A DNA stretch of 64,000 nucleotides from Candidatus Desulfosporosinus nitrosoreducens. GTDB lineage: Bacteria; Bacillota; Desulfitobacteriia; Desulfitobacteriales; Desulfitobacteriaceae. Below the pieces are notes generated by a model, which worked only from the letters and a program-made list of their open reading frames with translations, made no database searches and had not been told where the DNA came from. The stretch lies in the NCBI RefSeq assembly GCF_030954495.1, contig NZ_JAVHUW010000082.1, positions 1 through 64,000 on the forward strand, given 5' to 3'. Below are positions 16,239-25,090 of the stretch, in pieces. The translations under genes and the position numbers were made by a program. Within the stretch, counting starts at the first letter, position 1. Each line of letters opens with the position of its first letter.

Positions 16239-17936
16239 TCAGGTCATAGTCTTCAGCTTATTATAGAGAGTCGCCAGAGATATCTTCAAGGCCTTGGCAG
16301 CTTGCTTCTTTCCCGCGGCAGAGTCGCCGAAGCGGTCTAAGGCCAAGCGGATCATTTGTTTTTCCATGTCCTCAAGGGGCATTAATTCCCCGATCCCGTG
16401 GTCCTGAGGAAGGGGAGAGGGGGAATCAAAGAGATTAAGAATGGCTTGATGACTGATTAATTCTTCATCAGAGGTAAGCATGGCGCGTTCCATGACGTTT
16501 TGCAGTTCGCGGATGTTGCCGGGCCAGTTATACTTCAGCAGCAACTCTTCGGCCTGACTGGTCAGACTCACGACGTGTTTGCCGAACTTGCGGTTAAACT
16601 TGCCGATGAGGGAATGGACATGGGCGGGAATATCTTCTTTGTGGCTGCGCAGCGGCGGCAAGCGCAGTTCGATGACATTGAGCCGGTAATAAAGATCCTC
16701 GCGAAAATCCCCCTGTTTGGTCATGGCCGGTAAATTGCGGTTGGTTGCGGCAATGACCCGGACATCCACTTTAATCGTTTTCGTTCCCCCAACCCGTTCG
16801 AATTCCATCTCCTGCAAAACGCGCAGAAGCTTGGCCTGCAAATAGGGGTTCATATCCCCGATTTCGTCCAGGAAAATAGTTCCTCCGTTGGCCAGGTCCA
16901 TTTTCCCCAGTTTGGTTTTTAAGGCTCCGGTAAAGGTGCCTTTTTCATGCCCGAAAAATTCACTTTCCAGTAAGGTCTCGGGAATTGCCGCGCAGTTCAC
17001 TTTAATGAAAGGCTTGTCAAAGCGCGAACTGGCACTGTGGATGGCATGGGCAAACAGTTCTTTTCCCGTGCCGGATTCCCCGCTTATAAGGACGGTTGAG
17101 CTGCTTTGCGCGGCTTTGCGGGCCAAGTTCAAGGCGCTTTTAAATTCCGGGTGACTGCCGATTAAATCATCAAAGGTATAGGAACTGGTGGATATTTGAT
17201 TGATGCGGCTTTGCAGGTCGTCAATCACCTGATTGGAGGCTTTTAACTGTTCCATCAGCTTGTAAATGTCCGTCAGCGGCTGGAAGACCACGACCGCGCC
17301 TGCTATTTTCCCCTCAACGATAATAGGGGAGGCATTGGAAATGACTTCGACCTTGGAGCCGCCAACCTGTGACCTGTGAGCGAACACGGGTTCATGGGTG
17401 CGCAAGGCTCTGGCCAAGGCGCCGTCGGGCGAGGCCGCAAAAATATTGCTGCCGATTCTTTGGCTCGCAGGAATGGAAGTCACACGGCTGAAAGAAGGGT
17501 TGATATATTTAATTTTCCCGTCAGTCCCTGCGACTTCAATGGCCTCCTGGACCGAGTTGAGAATCGCGTCCAGTTCTCCCTTGAGATGCTTGATGTTGGC
17601 CAGCTTTTCGGTTTCTTCAATGATATACATCATCAGGTTGGCGCCTTGGGCTTCAATTAAGGCGCTGGATTTTGCTTTCTTGCGCTCTAATTCTTCTTGT
17701 ACCTTGGGACTGCCGGTTGCTTCAATAATCACATCGAGATTCGGAACTTTAAGAAAAGCCTCCAGAGTCAGGCAGGTCGCTACACCGTCCTGCCTGGCTG
17801 TTTCCAGTCCGGGGTTCTTGTCGCTGCGGTCACAAACCACAATGATCTCGATATGGTCAATTTTGCTCAGGGTTTTATAGACTGCCGTTCCTCCCCGCCC
17901 CATGCCTACGATGCCTACTCTTACTTTGAGAGCCAT
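16239..17936 (-). CDS. Sigma-54-dependent activator with N-terminal Rossmann domain, PAS, AAA+ and Fis HTH
   Basis: 565 residues. Residues ~4-110 form an NAD(P)-type Rossmann domain (VRVGIVGMGRGGTAVY; then VVCDR and VIIEATGSP) like those of homoserine or aspartate dehydrogenases, without an attached catalytic domain. A PAS domain (~115-220) follows, then the AAA+ domain with Walker A GESGTGKE at ~286, the sigma-54 contact loop GTFTGA (usual form GAFTGA), Walker B GTIFLDEIGDM and a C-terminal Fis-type HTH. ATG 17936 follows CAGGAG. The flanking operons (sdhCAB-malic enzyme, fumarase) both have sigma-54 promoters, so this is their likely activator. The Rossmann domain may sense a nucleotide or redox state. 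Confidence 0.9.
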   Translation of the reverse strand: MALKVRVGIVGMGRGGTAVYKTLSKIDHIEIIVVCDRSDKNPGLETARQDGVATCLTLEAFLKVPNLDVIIEATGSPKVQEELERKKAKSSALIEAQGANLMMYIIEETEKLANIKHLKGELDAILNSVQEAIEVAGTDGKIKYINPSFSRVTSIPASQRIGSNIFAASPDGALARALRTHEPVFAHRSQVGGSKVEVISNASPIIVEGKIAGAVVVFQPLTDIYKLMEQLKASNQVIDDLQSRINQISTSSYTFDDLIGSHPEFKSALNLARKAAQSSSTVLISGESGTGKELFAHAIHSASSRFDKPFIKVNCAAIPETLLESEFFGHEKGTFTGALKTKLGKMDLANGGTIFLDEIGDMNPYLQAKLLRVLQEMEFERVGGTKTIKVDVRVIAATNRNLPAMTKQGDFREDLYYRLNVIELRLPPLRSHKEDIPAHVHSLIGKFNRKFGKHVVSLTSQAEELLLKYNWPGNIRELQNVMERAMLTSDEELISHQAILNLFDSPSPLPQDHGIGELMPLEDMEKQMIRLALDRFGDSAAGKKQAAKALKISLATLYNKLKTMT

Positions 17937-17985
17937 AGATTCCACTCCTGTCGGTTGTTAAATGCTCTTGGTCTGGCAGTTTGGC

Positions 17986-18051
17986 TTAAGTGCTAGTTCA
18001 GGTTAAGTGCTAGTTCAGGTTAAGTTCTAGTTTAGGTTAAGTGCTGATATC
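17986..18051. repeat. 17-bp tandem repeat (3.9 copies) upstream of the sigma-54 activator gene
   Basis: TTAAGTGCTAGTTCAGG occurs at 17986-18002 and 18003-18019, a variant TTAAGTTCTAGTTTAGG at 18020-18036 and a partial copy from 18037. The array starts 50 bp from the activator's start codon on its upstream side. The unit is a little shorter than two helical turns, so bound proteins would be stepped around the helix. Confidence 0.85.
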
Positions 18052-18166
18052 AAAGAGTTTCTGTCGTTCAGATGGATATACTGGTTCTTAAACTTGACTA
18101 CAAATGTTATTAAGAAAGATGTTATTTAAAATATTCGCTATATTAAGTCGGTTTCCTACCTTAAAA

Positions 18167-18179
18167 TCTAATTATTAGA
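18167..18179. promoter_or_regulatory. Putative activator site TCTA-N5-TAGA upstream of fumarase
   Basis: TCTA-ATTAT-TAGA has the same core and spacing as both arms of the inverted repeat at 16121-16168. It lies ~187 bp before the fumarase -24/-12 promoter, a normal enhancer distance. Confidence 0.5.
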
Positions 18180-18365
18180 AATTTATTTTGCCACGGATAA
18201 CCCGGCCTGATCCTAAGGCTGCCTGGCGGTCTGTCTCTGCCGGACTTTTCTACTTTTCTGAATATAAAATATAGAAATTAGAATAATGTCCTCAGGATTT
18301 CCGGGGGATACTTCTGAAAACCCGGTCGTTCTGCCTTTTGAGCCATTTCCCGTCTTTGTACTTAT

Positions 18366-18381
18366 TGGCATGGTTCTTGCT
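18366..18381 (+). promoter_or_regulatory. Sigma-54 promoter of the fumarase operon
   Basis: TGGCAT-GGTTC-TTGCT matches TGGCAC-N5-TTGCT at all but one position. It points toward the fumarase genes, whose ATG is at 18581, leaving a leader of about 190 nt. Confidence 0.82.
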
Positions 18382-18580
18382 ACCTTAAAGAAAGAGAAAG
18401 CCGTAACACTCTATGCTGAGCCGATATGATCATAGCTTAAAAAGATAAATGCGCCGGCAGATCGGATAAGGGGTTATGGCGGGCAGAATTTGAGACATAG
18501 TTCTCAAATGCAGCGCTAAGTAAGAAAGGAGCCAGAATAAAAGAAAACCGGGATTAATACACAATATTGGGGGGAAAAGC

Positions 18581-19441
18581 ATGAAAGAAATGAATGTTGA
18601 GGAAATCATTGCGGCGGTTGAAACACTTTGTATAGAGTCCAATTACGACCTTGGCTCAGACATTATGACGGGCTTTCAAAAAGCCTTGCAGGAAGAACGT
18701 TCACCCTTAGGGGCCGAGGTGCTGCGGCGGCTGATTGAGAATGCTCAGGTTGCCGAGCGGGAGAGAGTCCCCATGTGCCAGGACACAGGGATGGCCATCA
18801 TTTTTGTGGAACTGGGTCAGGACTTGCATATCCTCGGCGGCGACTTAAGCGAGGCCATTAATGAAGGCGTGCGCCGCGGCTATGCCAAAGGATATTTGCG
18901 CAAATCTGTGGTTGCCGATCCTTTTGAGCGGGTGAATACAGGGGATAACACCCCGGCAATTATTCACTATGATATCGTCCCGGGCGATTCCCTGCGCCTG
19001 ATCGTGGCTCCTAAAGGGTTCGGCAGTGAAAACATGGGCGGCTTGAAAATGTGCAAGCCTTCGGAGGGTTTAGAAGGGGCTATGCAGTTTGTGGTGGACA
19101 CCGTCGACCGGGCGGGAGGCAATCCTTGTCCGCCCATCATTGTCGGCGTGGGTGTCGGCGGCTCGATGGAAAAAGCGACCTTGCTGGCCAAAAAGAGCTT
19201 GCTCCGAGAGGTAGGCCGGCATAACCCGGAAGAACGTCTGGCGAAGATCGAGGAGGAATTATTGCAGCGCATTAACCGTCTGGGCATTGGCCCCCAGGGC
19301 TTCGGCGGCGTGACGACGGCCCTGGCCGTCAACCTGGAAGTCTATCCCACCCATATCGCCGGGATGCCCGTTGCCGTCAACATTGGCTGCCATGCGACCC
19401 GGCATAAAGAAATTGTCTTGCAAGGGAGGATAAGCAGATGA
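18581..19441 (+). CDS. Class I fumarate hydratase (tartrate dehydratase-like), alpha subunit
   Basis: 286 residues. This is the N-terminal half of an iron-sulfur hydro-lyase split into two genes, as in many anaerobes. Cluster cysteines are in VPMCQDTGMAI, LKMCKPSEG and NIGCHATR near the C-terminus. Together with the beta subunit it interconverts fumarate and L-malate through an oxygen-sensitive [4Fe-4S] cluster. GGGGGG lies before ATG 18581, and the 3' end overlaps the beta subunit by 4 nt. L-tartrate dehydratase is a close relative, but linkage to sdhCAB and malic enzyme favours fumarase. Confidence 0.9.
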   Translation: MKEMNVEEIIAAVETLCIESNYDLGSDIMTGFQKALQEERSPLGAEVLRRLIENAQVAERERVPMCQDTGMAIIFVELGQDLHILGGDLSEAINEGVRRGYAKGYLRKSVVADPFERVNTGDNTPAIIHYDIVPGDSLRLIVAPKGFGSENMGGLKMCKPSEGLEGAMQFVVDTVDRAGGNPCPPIIVGVGVGGSMEKATLLAKKSLLREVGRHNPEERLAKIEEELLQRINRLGIGPQGFGGVTTALAVNLEVYPTHIAGMPVAVNIGCHATRHKEIVLQGRISR

Positions 19442-19995
19442 GCGAACCCTTACGGATTGAAACTCCCCTGACCCAGGAAAAGCTCAGAAAGCTGAAAGCG
19501 GGGGACAGTGTCTTAATCAGCGGCGTCATCTACACCGGGCGCGACGCGGCCCATAAGAAAATGACCGAGGCTTTGGCCCAAGGCGCCGACCTGCCCTTTC
19601 CGCTGAAGGACCAAGTTATCTATTTCGTAGGACCGACACCGGCCAAAGAAGGTCAGGTGATCGGCTCCGCCGGCCCGACAACCAGCGGGCGGATGGATGC
19701 CTATTCCCCTGCGCTCATCGCTCAGGGGCTAACCGGCATGATCGGCAAGGGACTGCGTTCCGTTGAGGTCGTCGAAGCAATGAAAAAACACGGCGCCGTT
19801 TACTTCGGCGCGATTGGCGGAGCGGGCGCCATTATCTCCAAGTGCATTGTTTCCGCCGAAGTGATTGCCTATCCCGAGCTGGGACCGGAGGCGGTGCGGC
19901 GCCTGGTCGTCAAGGATTTCCCGGCGATCGTGGTCATTGATTGTTATGGCAGCAATCTTTATGAGATAGGGAAAGCTCAATATCGGAGTTTATAA
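19438..19995 (+). CDS. Class I fumarate hydratase, beta subunit
   Basis: 185 residues matching the C-terminal swivelling domain of class I fumarases: GDSVLISGVIYTGRDAAHKK, then YFVGPTPAKEGQVIGSAGPTTSGRMD, which forms the substrate pocket, and FPAIVVIDCYGSNLYE at the end. It overlaps the alpha gene by 4 nt, so the two are translationally coupled. Length is normal for the split form. Confidence 0.92.
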   Translation: MSEPLRIETPLTQEKLRKLKAGDSVLISGVIYTGRDAAHKKMTEALAQGADLPFPLKDQVIYFVGPTPAKEGQVIGSAGPTTSGRMDAYSPALIAQGLTGMIGKGLRSVEVVEAMKKHGAVYFGAIGGAGAIISKCIVSAEVIAYPELGPEAVRRLVVKDFPAIVVIDCYGSNLYEIGKAQYRSL

Positions 19996-20386
19996 GGGCA
20001 TTTTAAAAGTGCCCCAGGGGCTATAAATAAATTTGCAGAAAATTTGCGGAAAAGTTTTAGAGGAATTTCTTGCAAACATCCTGAAAAATTCACGGTTTCC
20101 CCAAAGCAGCTTCTCGCACAGGAGTGCACGAATTGCATGGAAAGGCGCTTCGGCCTACTAAGCTTGCAGGAGAAAATGAAGCCATTAGCTCACTTCAGGT
20201 ATCCCGGAAGTTTGGCGAAGCTTTTACGCAAGTGTCTGGGCGAGCCTTAACGTGCTGAGTGAACGGGTGTGCGGAAAGCTGCTCCTTTGTCATCGTTTGC
20301 AAGCTCACTTTATTGTATGCCTTTTCAAAAAACTAAGGGTAACAGGCGAATTATAGTGCAACGACTAAAGATGGAGGCTTACCTAG
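19996..20386 (+). other. Intergenic region between fumarase and sensor kinase
   Basis: Nothing coding is supported here. GGGCATTTTAAAAGTGCCC at 19996-20014 is a near-palindrome just after the fumarase stop but lacks a T-run, so it is a weak terminator candidate. Short frames at 20044-20250 and 20269-20505 have no family resemblance. GGAGG at 20373-20377 serves the kinase. Confidence 0.45.
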
Positions 20387-21811
20387 ATGAAGTTCCGCGC
20401 CAATCTGATCTTGTCTGTTTTCTTGCTTGTCGTGACGCCCATTGTTATAACCAGTTTAGTCACCATGGAAGCCGCGGACAGGGCTTTACAGGCCCAGAAC
20501 CTTAAAACGGGGTATCCACTTAGCTTGGAGAAAATAGAGATAGCCCGCTTGCGGGAAAATATAGTCTATATTGTGATCATCGGAACGGTAGTCAGTTTAA
20601 CCGGCGCGGGAATTTTCACGAGTGAACTGTCCGGATCAGTCAATAAAATCAAACAAGGCCTGGATAATTTAAGTCATGACGCCAATACGGCCATTGACGT
20701 GCAGCGGGGGATTATGGGGGAAATCGCCACTTCAATTAATCAACTGGCTGAGAAATTGCGTGAGACCCGCAGTCATAGAGACGCACTGCTGGAGTGCAGT
20801 CCTAACGGAATTATTACCATCGATAAATTCGGCAAGATCATTCTCTTTAATCCTGCAGCTTCAAGCTTAAGCGGTATTCCGCCGGGCACGGCTCTGGGAG
20901 CAAATTATCAGGAGATTGGTTTACCTCCCGCTTTAGTCCGCCCGCTGGCAGCTGCCTTAACCAAGCAGCCCACCGATATGACGAAGGAAGAAATCATTTC
21001 CCGGCCTGATGGAAATTCCATTGCCGTGGCGATCTCCACCTCAAGCTTGCATGATGAGGAAGAGACCGTCGGTGCCTTAGCCATCATCATTGATTTGCGG
21101 GAGAAGCGCCTCCTGGAGGCCCAGGTCCTGCGCGCTAACCGGCTTGCAGGTCTGGGAGAATTAGCGGCGGGAATTGCTCACGAAATCCGCAATCCGCTCA
21201 CGGCGGTCAAAGGATATTCTCAGGTTCTCGATGATGAGTTGGAGCTTGATGACCCGAGACGGGAATACACCGCCGTGATCGTGAAAGAGGTGAATCGTCT
21301 TGACCGGATTGTTCAGGGACTTCTGGATTTTGCCAGACCTTCGGCCAGTCGCTTTGAACTCGTCAATCTTAACCAGATTATCGAAGAAACTCTGGTTTTA
21401 ATCGCAAAGCCGGCTTTTAAGCACCGGATTGAATTGCGGAAGGAGTACGGCGAGAAGGTTTTGGCGGAAGTTGATAAAGATCAAATCAAACAAATCCTGC
21501 TCAATTTGTTCATCAACGCCGGGCAAGCCATTCAGGATCAAGGGACGATCAGAATCGTCACCGAGCAGAAAGAGGAGCAGGCCGTTATCAGGATCATTGA
21601 CTCCGGCCCGGGGATCTCCCAGGCTATTATCGATAAGCTGTTTGACCCTTTCTTTACCACCAAAGAGGAGGGCACCGGCTTAGGTTTGGCCATTGCCCAT
21701 CAATTGATTGAACTTCACGGCGGAAAAATTGAAATCCACAGCCGACTTAACGCAGGGACAGAATTTAAACTTATTTTACCGCTTCGCCAAGGGAGTGATC
21801 TGAATGTCTGA
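20387..21811 (+). CDS. Sensor histidine kinase (PAS-HisKA-HATPase), NtrB/AtoS-like
   Basis: 474 residues. Two membrane helices (residues ~5-24 and ~62-82) enclose a short external loop of only ~35 residues, then HAMP-like and PAS domains (CSPNGIITIDKFGKIILFNPAA). The phosphorylated histidine is in GIAHEIRNPLTAVKGYSQ. The ATPase domain has the N box (ILLNLFINAGQAI), DSGPGI and GTGLGLAI. The small outer loop suggests sensing in the membrane or cytoplasm. It overlaps the response regulator by 8 nt, so the two form a pair. Position beside two carboxylate carriers suggests control of carboxylate uptake. Confidence 0.9.
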   Translation: MKFRANLILSVFLLVVTPIVITSLVTMEAADRALQAQNLKTGYPLSLEKIEIARLRENIVYIVIIGTVVSLTGAGIFTSELSGSVNKIKQGLDNLSHDANTAIDVQRGIMGEIATSINQLAEKLRETRSHRDALLECSPNGIITIDKFGKIILFNPAASSLSGIPPGTALGANYQEIGLPPALVRPLAAALTKQPTDMTKEEIISRPDGNSIAVAISTSSLHDEEETVGALAIIIDLREKRLLEAQVLRANRLAGLGELAAGIAHEIRNPLTAVKGYSQVLDDELELDDPRREYTAVIVKEVNRLDRIVQGLLDFARPSASRFELVNLNQIIEETLVLIAKPAFKHRIELRKEYGEKVLAEVDKDQIKQILLNLFINAGQAIQDQGTIRIVTEQKEEQAVIRIIDSGPGISQAIIDKLFDPFFTTKEEGTGLGLAIAHQLIELHGGKIEIHSRLNAGTEFKLILPLRQGSDLNV

Positions 21812-23171
21812 GTCCAAGGGCTCAATCCTGGTTGCTGATGATGAAGAAAGTGTACGCAATTTGACAAGCCGGGTCTTAAGCAAAATGAATTACACGGTCA
21901 CCACTGTAAAGAACGGTGAAGAAGTTTTGGACAAAGTCAAAAACCGCAGCTTTGACCTCCTGATTATGGATATCCGGATGCCTAAATTAGACGGAATGGA
22001 AGCGTTCAAAGCCCTGCGCAACGAGTATCCCGGCCTGCCCATTATTATGATGACGGCCTTCAGTACGGTAGAAACGACTTTAGAGACTATGCGCCTGGGC
22101 GCCTTCGATTACCTGACTAAACCGTTTGATATTTCGGAAGTAAAAACCGCTGTCGAAAAGGCCTTTTCCTCCCGGCTGGAGCATGATGTCCAAAGTGCCC
22201 CTCCCCAACAGGCAAGCAATTTGCGTAGGGATTCCTTTGTCGGCTCCAGTTCTCTCATGCAGGAAGTGTTGAAGACGATTGGCCGGGTGAGCGCGAGCAA
22301 TTCCTCGGTTTTAATCCAGGGAGAGAGCGGTACCGGCAAAGAGCTGGTGGCCCGCACCCTGCATCAATACAGTAACCGCAAAAACCAACCTTTTGTGACC
22401 GTAAATTGCGGTGCAATTCCGGAAGGAATTCTGGAAAGCGAATTTTTCGGACATGAAAGAGGTGCCTTCACAGGCGCTCACAGCCGGAAAATCGGGAAAT
22501 TCGAATTTGCCGACGGCGGCACCATCTTTCTGGATGAAATCGGAGAAATGAGTCCGGCGCTGCAGGTTAAGCTTCTCCGGGTGCTGCAGGAGCGTGAATT
22601 TGAACGGGTGGGCGGCAATGAAAAATTAGTCGTGGATGTCCGGGTGGTCGCGGCCAGCAACAAAAATTTGCGCAAAAGCATAGCGGAAAAAACCTTTCGG
22701 GCGGATCTGTTCTATCGCTTAAATGTTGTGTCCGTTTTTATCCCGCCCTTGCGGGAAAGGAAAGAAGATATTCCTTTGCTGGCCGCCTATTTCCGGGATA
22801 AATTCTGCGCTATGCTTGGGAAACAGCCGAAAAAGATCTCCCGGGAGGTTATTGAAGTATTGCAGAATTATGATTGGCCGGGAAATGTGCGGGAATTGGA
22901 AAATATTATGGAACATGCGATTGTGATGGGGAACGGACAGGTTATCCTGGCGGAGGACCTGCCCCTGGAAATAGTCCCGGACCCCAAATCCCAGTTCTCC
23001 GCTCAAAAAGGAAAGCCGGAGACCCTGCGGGCCATGGTAAAATCTCTCGAAAAAGACGCTATTGCCGCTGCTTTGCAAAAGACAGGGGGAAATAAGCTGC
23101 AGACGTCTAAGGTGTTAGGTATCAGCAGACGGGCTTTACAATACAAGATCGAAGAATATGGCATAGAATAG
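21804..23171 (+). CDS. Sigma-54-dependent response regulator (NtrC/AtoC/DctD type)
   Basis: 455 residues: receiver domain with phosphoacceptor Asp56 (LLIMDIRMPK), conserved Thr (MMTAFS) and Lys (YLTKPFD); AAA+ domain with GESGTGKE, canonical GAFTGA, Walker B GTIFLDEIGEM; C-terminal Fis-type HTH (NKLQTSKVLGISRRALQYKI). It is the partner of the overlapping kinase. Likely targets are the MFS gene downstream and the sigma-54 promoter at 24956, whose gene is also a carrier. Confidence 0.92.
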   Translation: MSESKGSILVADDEESVRNLTSRVLSKMNYTVTTVKNGEEVLDKVKNRSFDLLIMDIRMPKLDGMEAFKALRNEYPGLPIIMMTAFSTVETTLETMRLGAFDYLTKPFDISEVKTAVEKAFSSRLEHDVQSAPPQQASNLRRDSFVGSSSLMQEVLKTIGRVSASNSSVLIQGESGTGKELVARTLHQYSNRKNQPFVTVNCGAIPEGILESEFFGHERGAFTGAHSRKIGKFEFADGGTIFLDEIGEMSPALQVKLLRVLQEREFERVGGNEKLVVDVRVVAASNKNLRKSIAEKTFRADLFYRLNVVSVFIPPLRERKEDIPLLAAYFRDKFCAMLGKQPKKISREVIEVLQNYDWPGNVRELENIMEHAIVMGNGQVILAEDLPLEIVPDPKSQFSAQKGKPETLRAMVKSLEKDAIAAALQKTGGNKLQTSKVLGISRRALQYKIEEYGIE

Positions 23172-23182
23172 AGAGATAAGCG

Positions 23183-24595
23183 ATGGACAAGAATGATTTG
23201 TGCTTCACCTCATTGCCTAAGCAGAAAATAACTGAGCGGGAAGTAGCCCAACAGGAGGTGACCGCCGGAAAGAGAAACTTTTGGCTGCCTGAAAATATTA
23301 CCCGGCAGCAATGGCTGGTCCTTCTGGCTGCCTGGATCGGCTGGGTTTTTGACTCTATGGATTCCACCATTTACGCTATGGTTTTGCCCTCATCCTTAAA
23401 AGACCTTTTGGCATCCGCGGCCAATAAAGCGGATATAGCCTCGCACGGAGGAATTATTTTAGCAATTTTCTTAGTGGGCTGGGCAATCGGAGGAACTCTA
23501 TTCGGGACGCTGGCGGACTATTTCGGACGCAGCAGAACCCTGGCCATTTCCATTCTCTTTTATGCAGTCTTCACAGGAGTGGCGGCCCTGTCCCAAAGCT
23601 GGGAACAGTTGGCGTTTTTTCGCTTCCTCACGGCGCTCGGCATCGGCGGCGAGTGGTCGGCAGGTTCCGCCTTGGTAGCGGAATCCTTTTCAGACAAATA
23701 CCGGACAAAGGTACTTAGTCTGATGCAAAGCGCCTGGGGGGTAGGCTTTTTCTTCGCGGCCCTAGTCAATTTGGTTGTTGTCCCGCTGGCGAGTGCTCAT
23801 CAATTTACTCCCTGGCGGGCGGTCTTGATTATCGGCATTTTCCCGGCCGTTTTTGCCGCCTTTATCCGGGAAAAAGTTCAGGAACCCGAGAAATGGCTGG
23901 CAGTCAAGAAAAAGCGGGAGATTCTGAAGAATTCGGGCAATACGGCCGCCGTCAGCAAAAATCTGACGGTACTTACCTTAAAGCAGATTTTCTGGCCGGA
24001 ACTCCGGCGCGATACCATTGTCGGCACGCTCTTGGCCTTTTCCGCTACCTTCGGACTGTGGGCCGTGACGAATTGGACTCCAACTTTCGTCGAGGAGCTG
24101 CTGCATGTCCATCATCTGTCGGAAGCGGTTATTTCAGACTATAAGAGTTACGCTATTATGGCCCTGAATACGGGAGCGATCCTCGGCTATGTCTTTTTTG
24201 GCCCCATAGCCGATCGTGTCGGACGCAAAAATGCCTTTCTGATTTTTTTTCTGGGCAGTTTTCTCTTAGCACCTTATATTTTTTACAATGTCACAAACTT
24301 TACCATGCTGATACTGCTCTTGCCGGTCTTGGGGTTCTTCAACAACGGAATCTTCTCGGGGTTTCCGATTTATCTGGCCGAACTTTACCCGACAAGACTG
24401 CGGGCAACCGGACAGGGGTTTTGCTTTAACTTTGGGAGAATTTTAGCCGCCACCGGCCCGCTGCTGACAGGTTTCCTTGTCAATAGCTTCGGCTCTTATG
24501 CCAAAGCGGTGGCCGCCGTTTCGGCGATTTACATTATTGGGATTGTCGCCCTTTTTTGGGCGAAGGAAACTAAAGGCAAACCTTTGCCGGATTAA
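23183..24595 (+). CDS. MFS transporter, probable carboxylate:H+ symporter
   Basis: 470 residues with 12 hydrophobic segments. GWVFDSMDSTIYAMVLP in TM1 has the acidic residues of the aromatic-acid and sialate/lactate symporter groups. GTLADYFGRSRT is motif A, and its repeat is GPIADRVGRKNA. It starts 11 nt after the response regulator stop, so it is the third gene of the operon. That arrangement (kinase, sigma-54 regulator, carrier) resembles systems that sense and import organic acids. The exact substrate is not determined. Confidence 0.85.
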   Translation: MDKNDLCFTSLPKQKITEREVAQQEVTAGKRNFWLPENITRQQWLVLLAAWIGWVFDSMDSTIYAMVLPSSLKDLLASAANKADIASHGGIILAIFLVGWAIGGTLFGTLADYFGRSRTLAISILFYAVFTGVAALSQSWEQLAFFRFLTALGIGGEWSAGSALVAESFSDKYRTKVLSLMQSAWGVGFFFAALVNLVVVPLASAHQFTPWRAVLIIGIFPAVFAAFIREKVQEPEKWLAVKKKREILKNSGNTAAVSKNLTVLTLKQIFWPELRRDTIVGTLLAFSATFGLWAVTNWTPTFVEELLHVHHLSEAVISDYKSYAIMALNTGAILGYVFFGPIADRVGRKNAFLIFFLGSFLLAPYIFYNVTNFTMLILLLPVLGFFNNGIFSGFPIYLAELYPTRLRATGQGFCFNFGRILAATGPLLTGFLVNSFGSYAKAVAAVSAIYIIGIVALFWAKETKGKPLPD

Positions 24596-24788
24596 GCGGC
24601 GTCCGGGTCTGCTTCCCGCCCATTTGTTCACGCGGCATTTCAGTCTCACTCAGGCGCTCTCAGCGGAGCTTTGCCGAACCTCCGGGTAATCAATAACTCA
24701 AGCAAACCTCTGACGTCGCTTTCCCCCGCAAGCTTTCAGGCCGGACCATCTCTCCCAGGAATTCTTTGCTCTTATGCGGGAAGCTTAA

Positions 24789-24825
24789 TGGCTACTTTTT
24801 AGGCACACTGCCCAAAAAGTAGCCA
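24789..24825 (+). terminator. Hairpin terminator after the kinase-regulator-carrier operon
   Basis: TGGCTACTTTTT (24789-24800) pairs with AAAAAGTAGCCA (24814-24825), with CATTTTTCT following. It lies ~190 nt after the MFS stop. Confidence 0.75.
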
Positions 24826-24955
24826 CATTTTTCTGTCTATTTAGTTTTCTGATTGCGACAAATTCTGCGCCGTTTGGCAGGATATTCAGACAAAACCCAA
24901 TATTCAAGCGGACTTAAGGCGGGTCGGCTAAGAAAAGATTTTGCTGCGGAAATCC

Positions 24956-24971
24956 TGGCATGATAATTGCT
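24956..24971 (+). promoter_or_regulatory. Sigma-54 promoter of the second MFS gene
   Basis: TGGCAT-GATAA-TTGCT has the -24 GG and -12 GC with correct 5-nt spacing and closely resembles the fumarase promoter. The MFS gene 25091-26416 follows after ~110 nt. Confidence 0.82.
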
Positions 24972-25090
24972 ACTAATATGTTTAGTCTGAATTTTCCGTA
25001 TAAACAATCAAATAAGAGGAAGGAGGGTCGCTTCAATCATCACCGCTCTGATAGCCGGACAAAGTTTTTCACTGACAGGAAGTAAAGGGG

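Noticed and set aside
20044-20505. Two short frames between fumarase and the sensor kinase
   Set aside because: No resemblance to known proteins, no ribosome binding sites and overlap with the kinase start.
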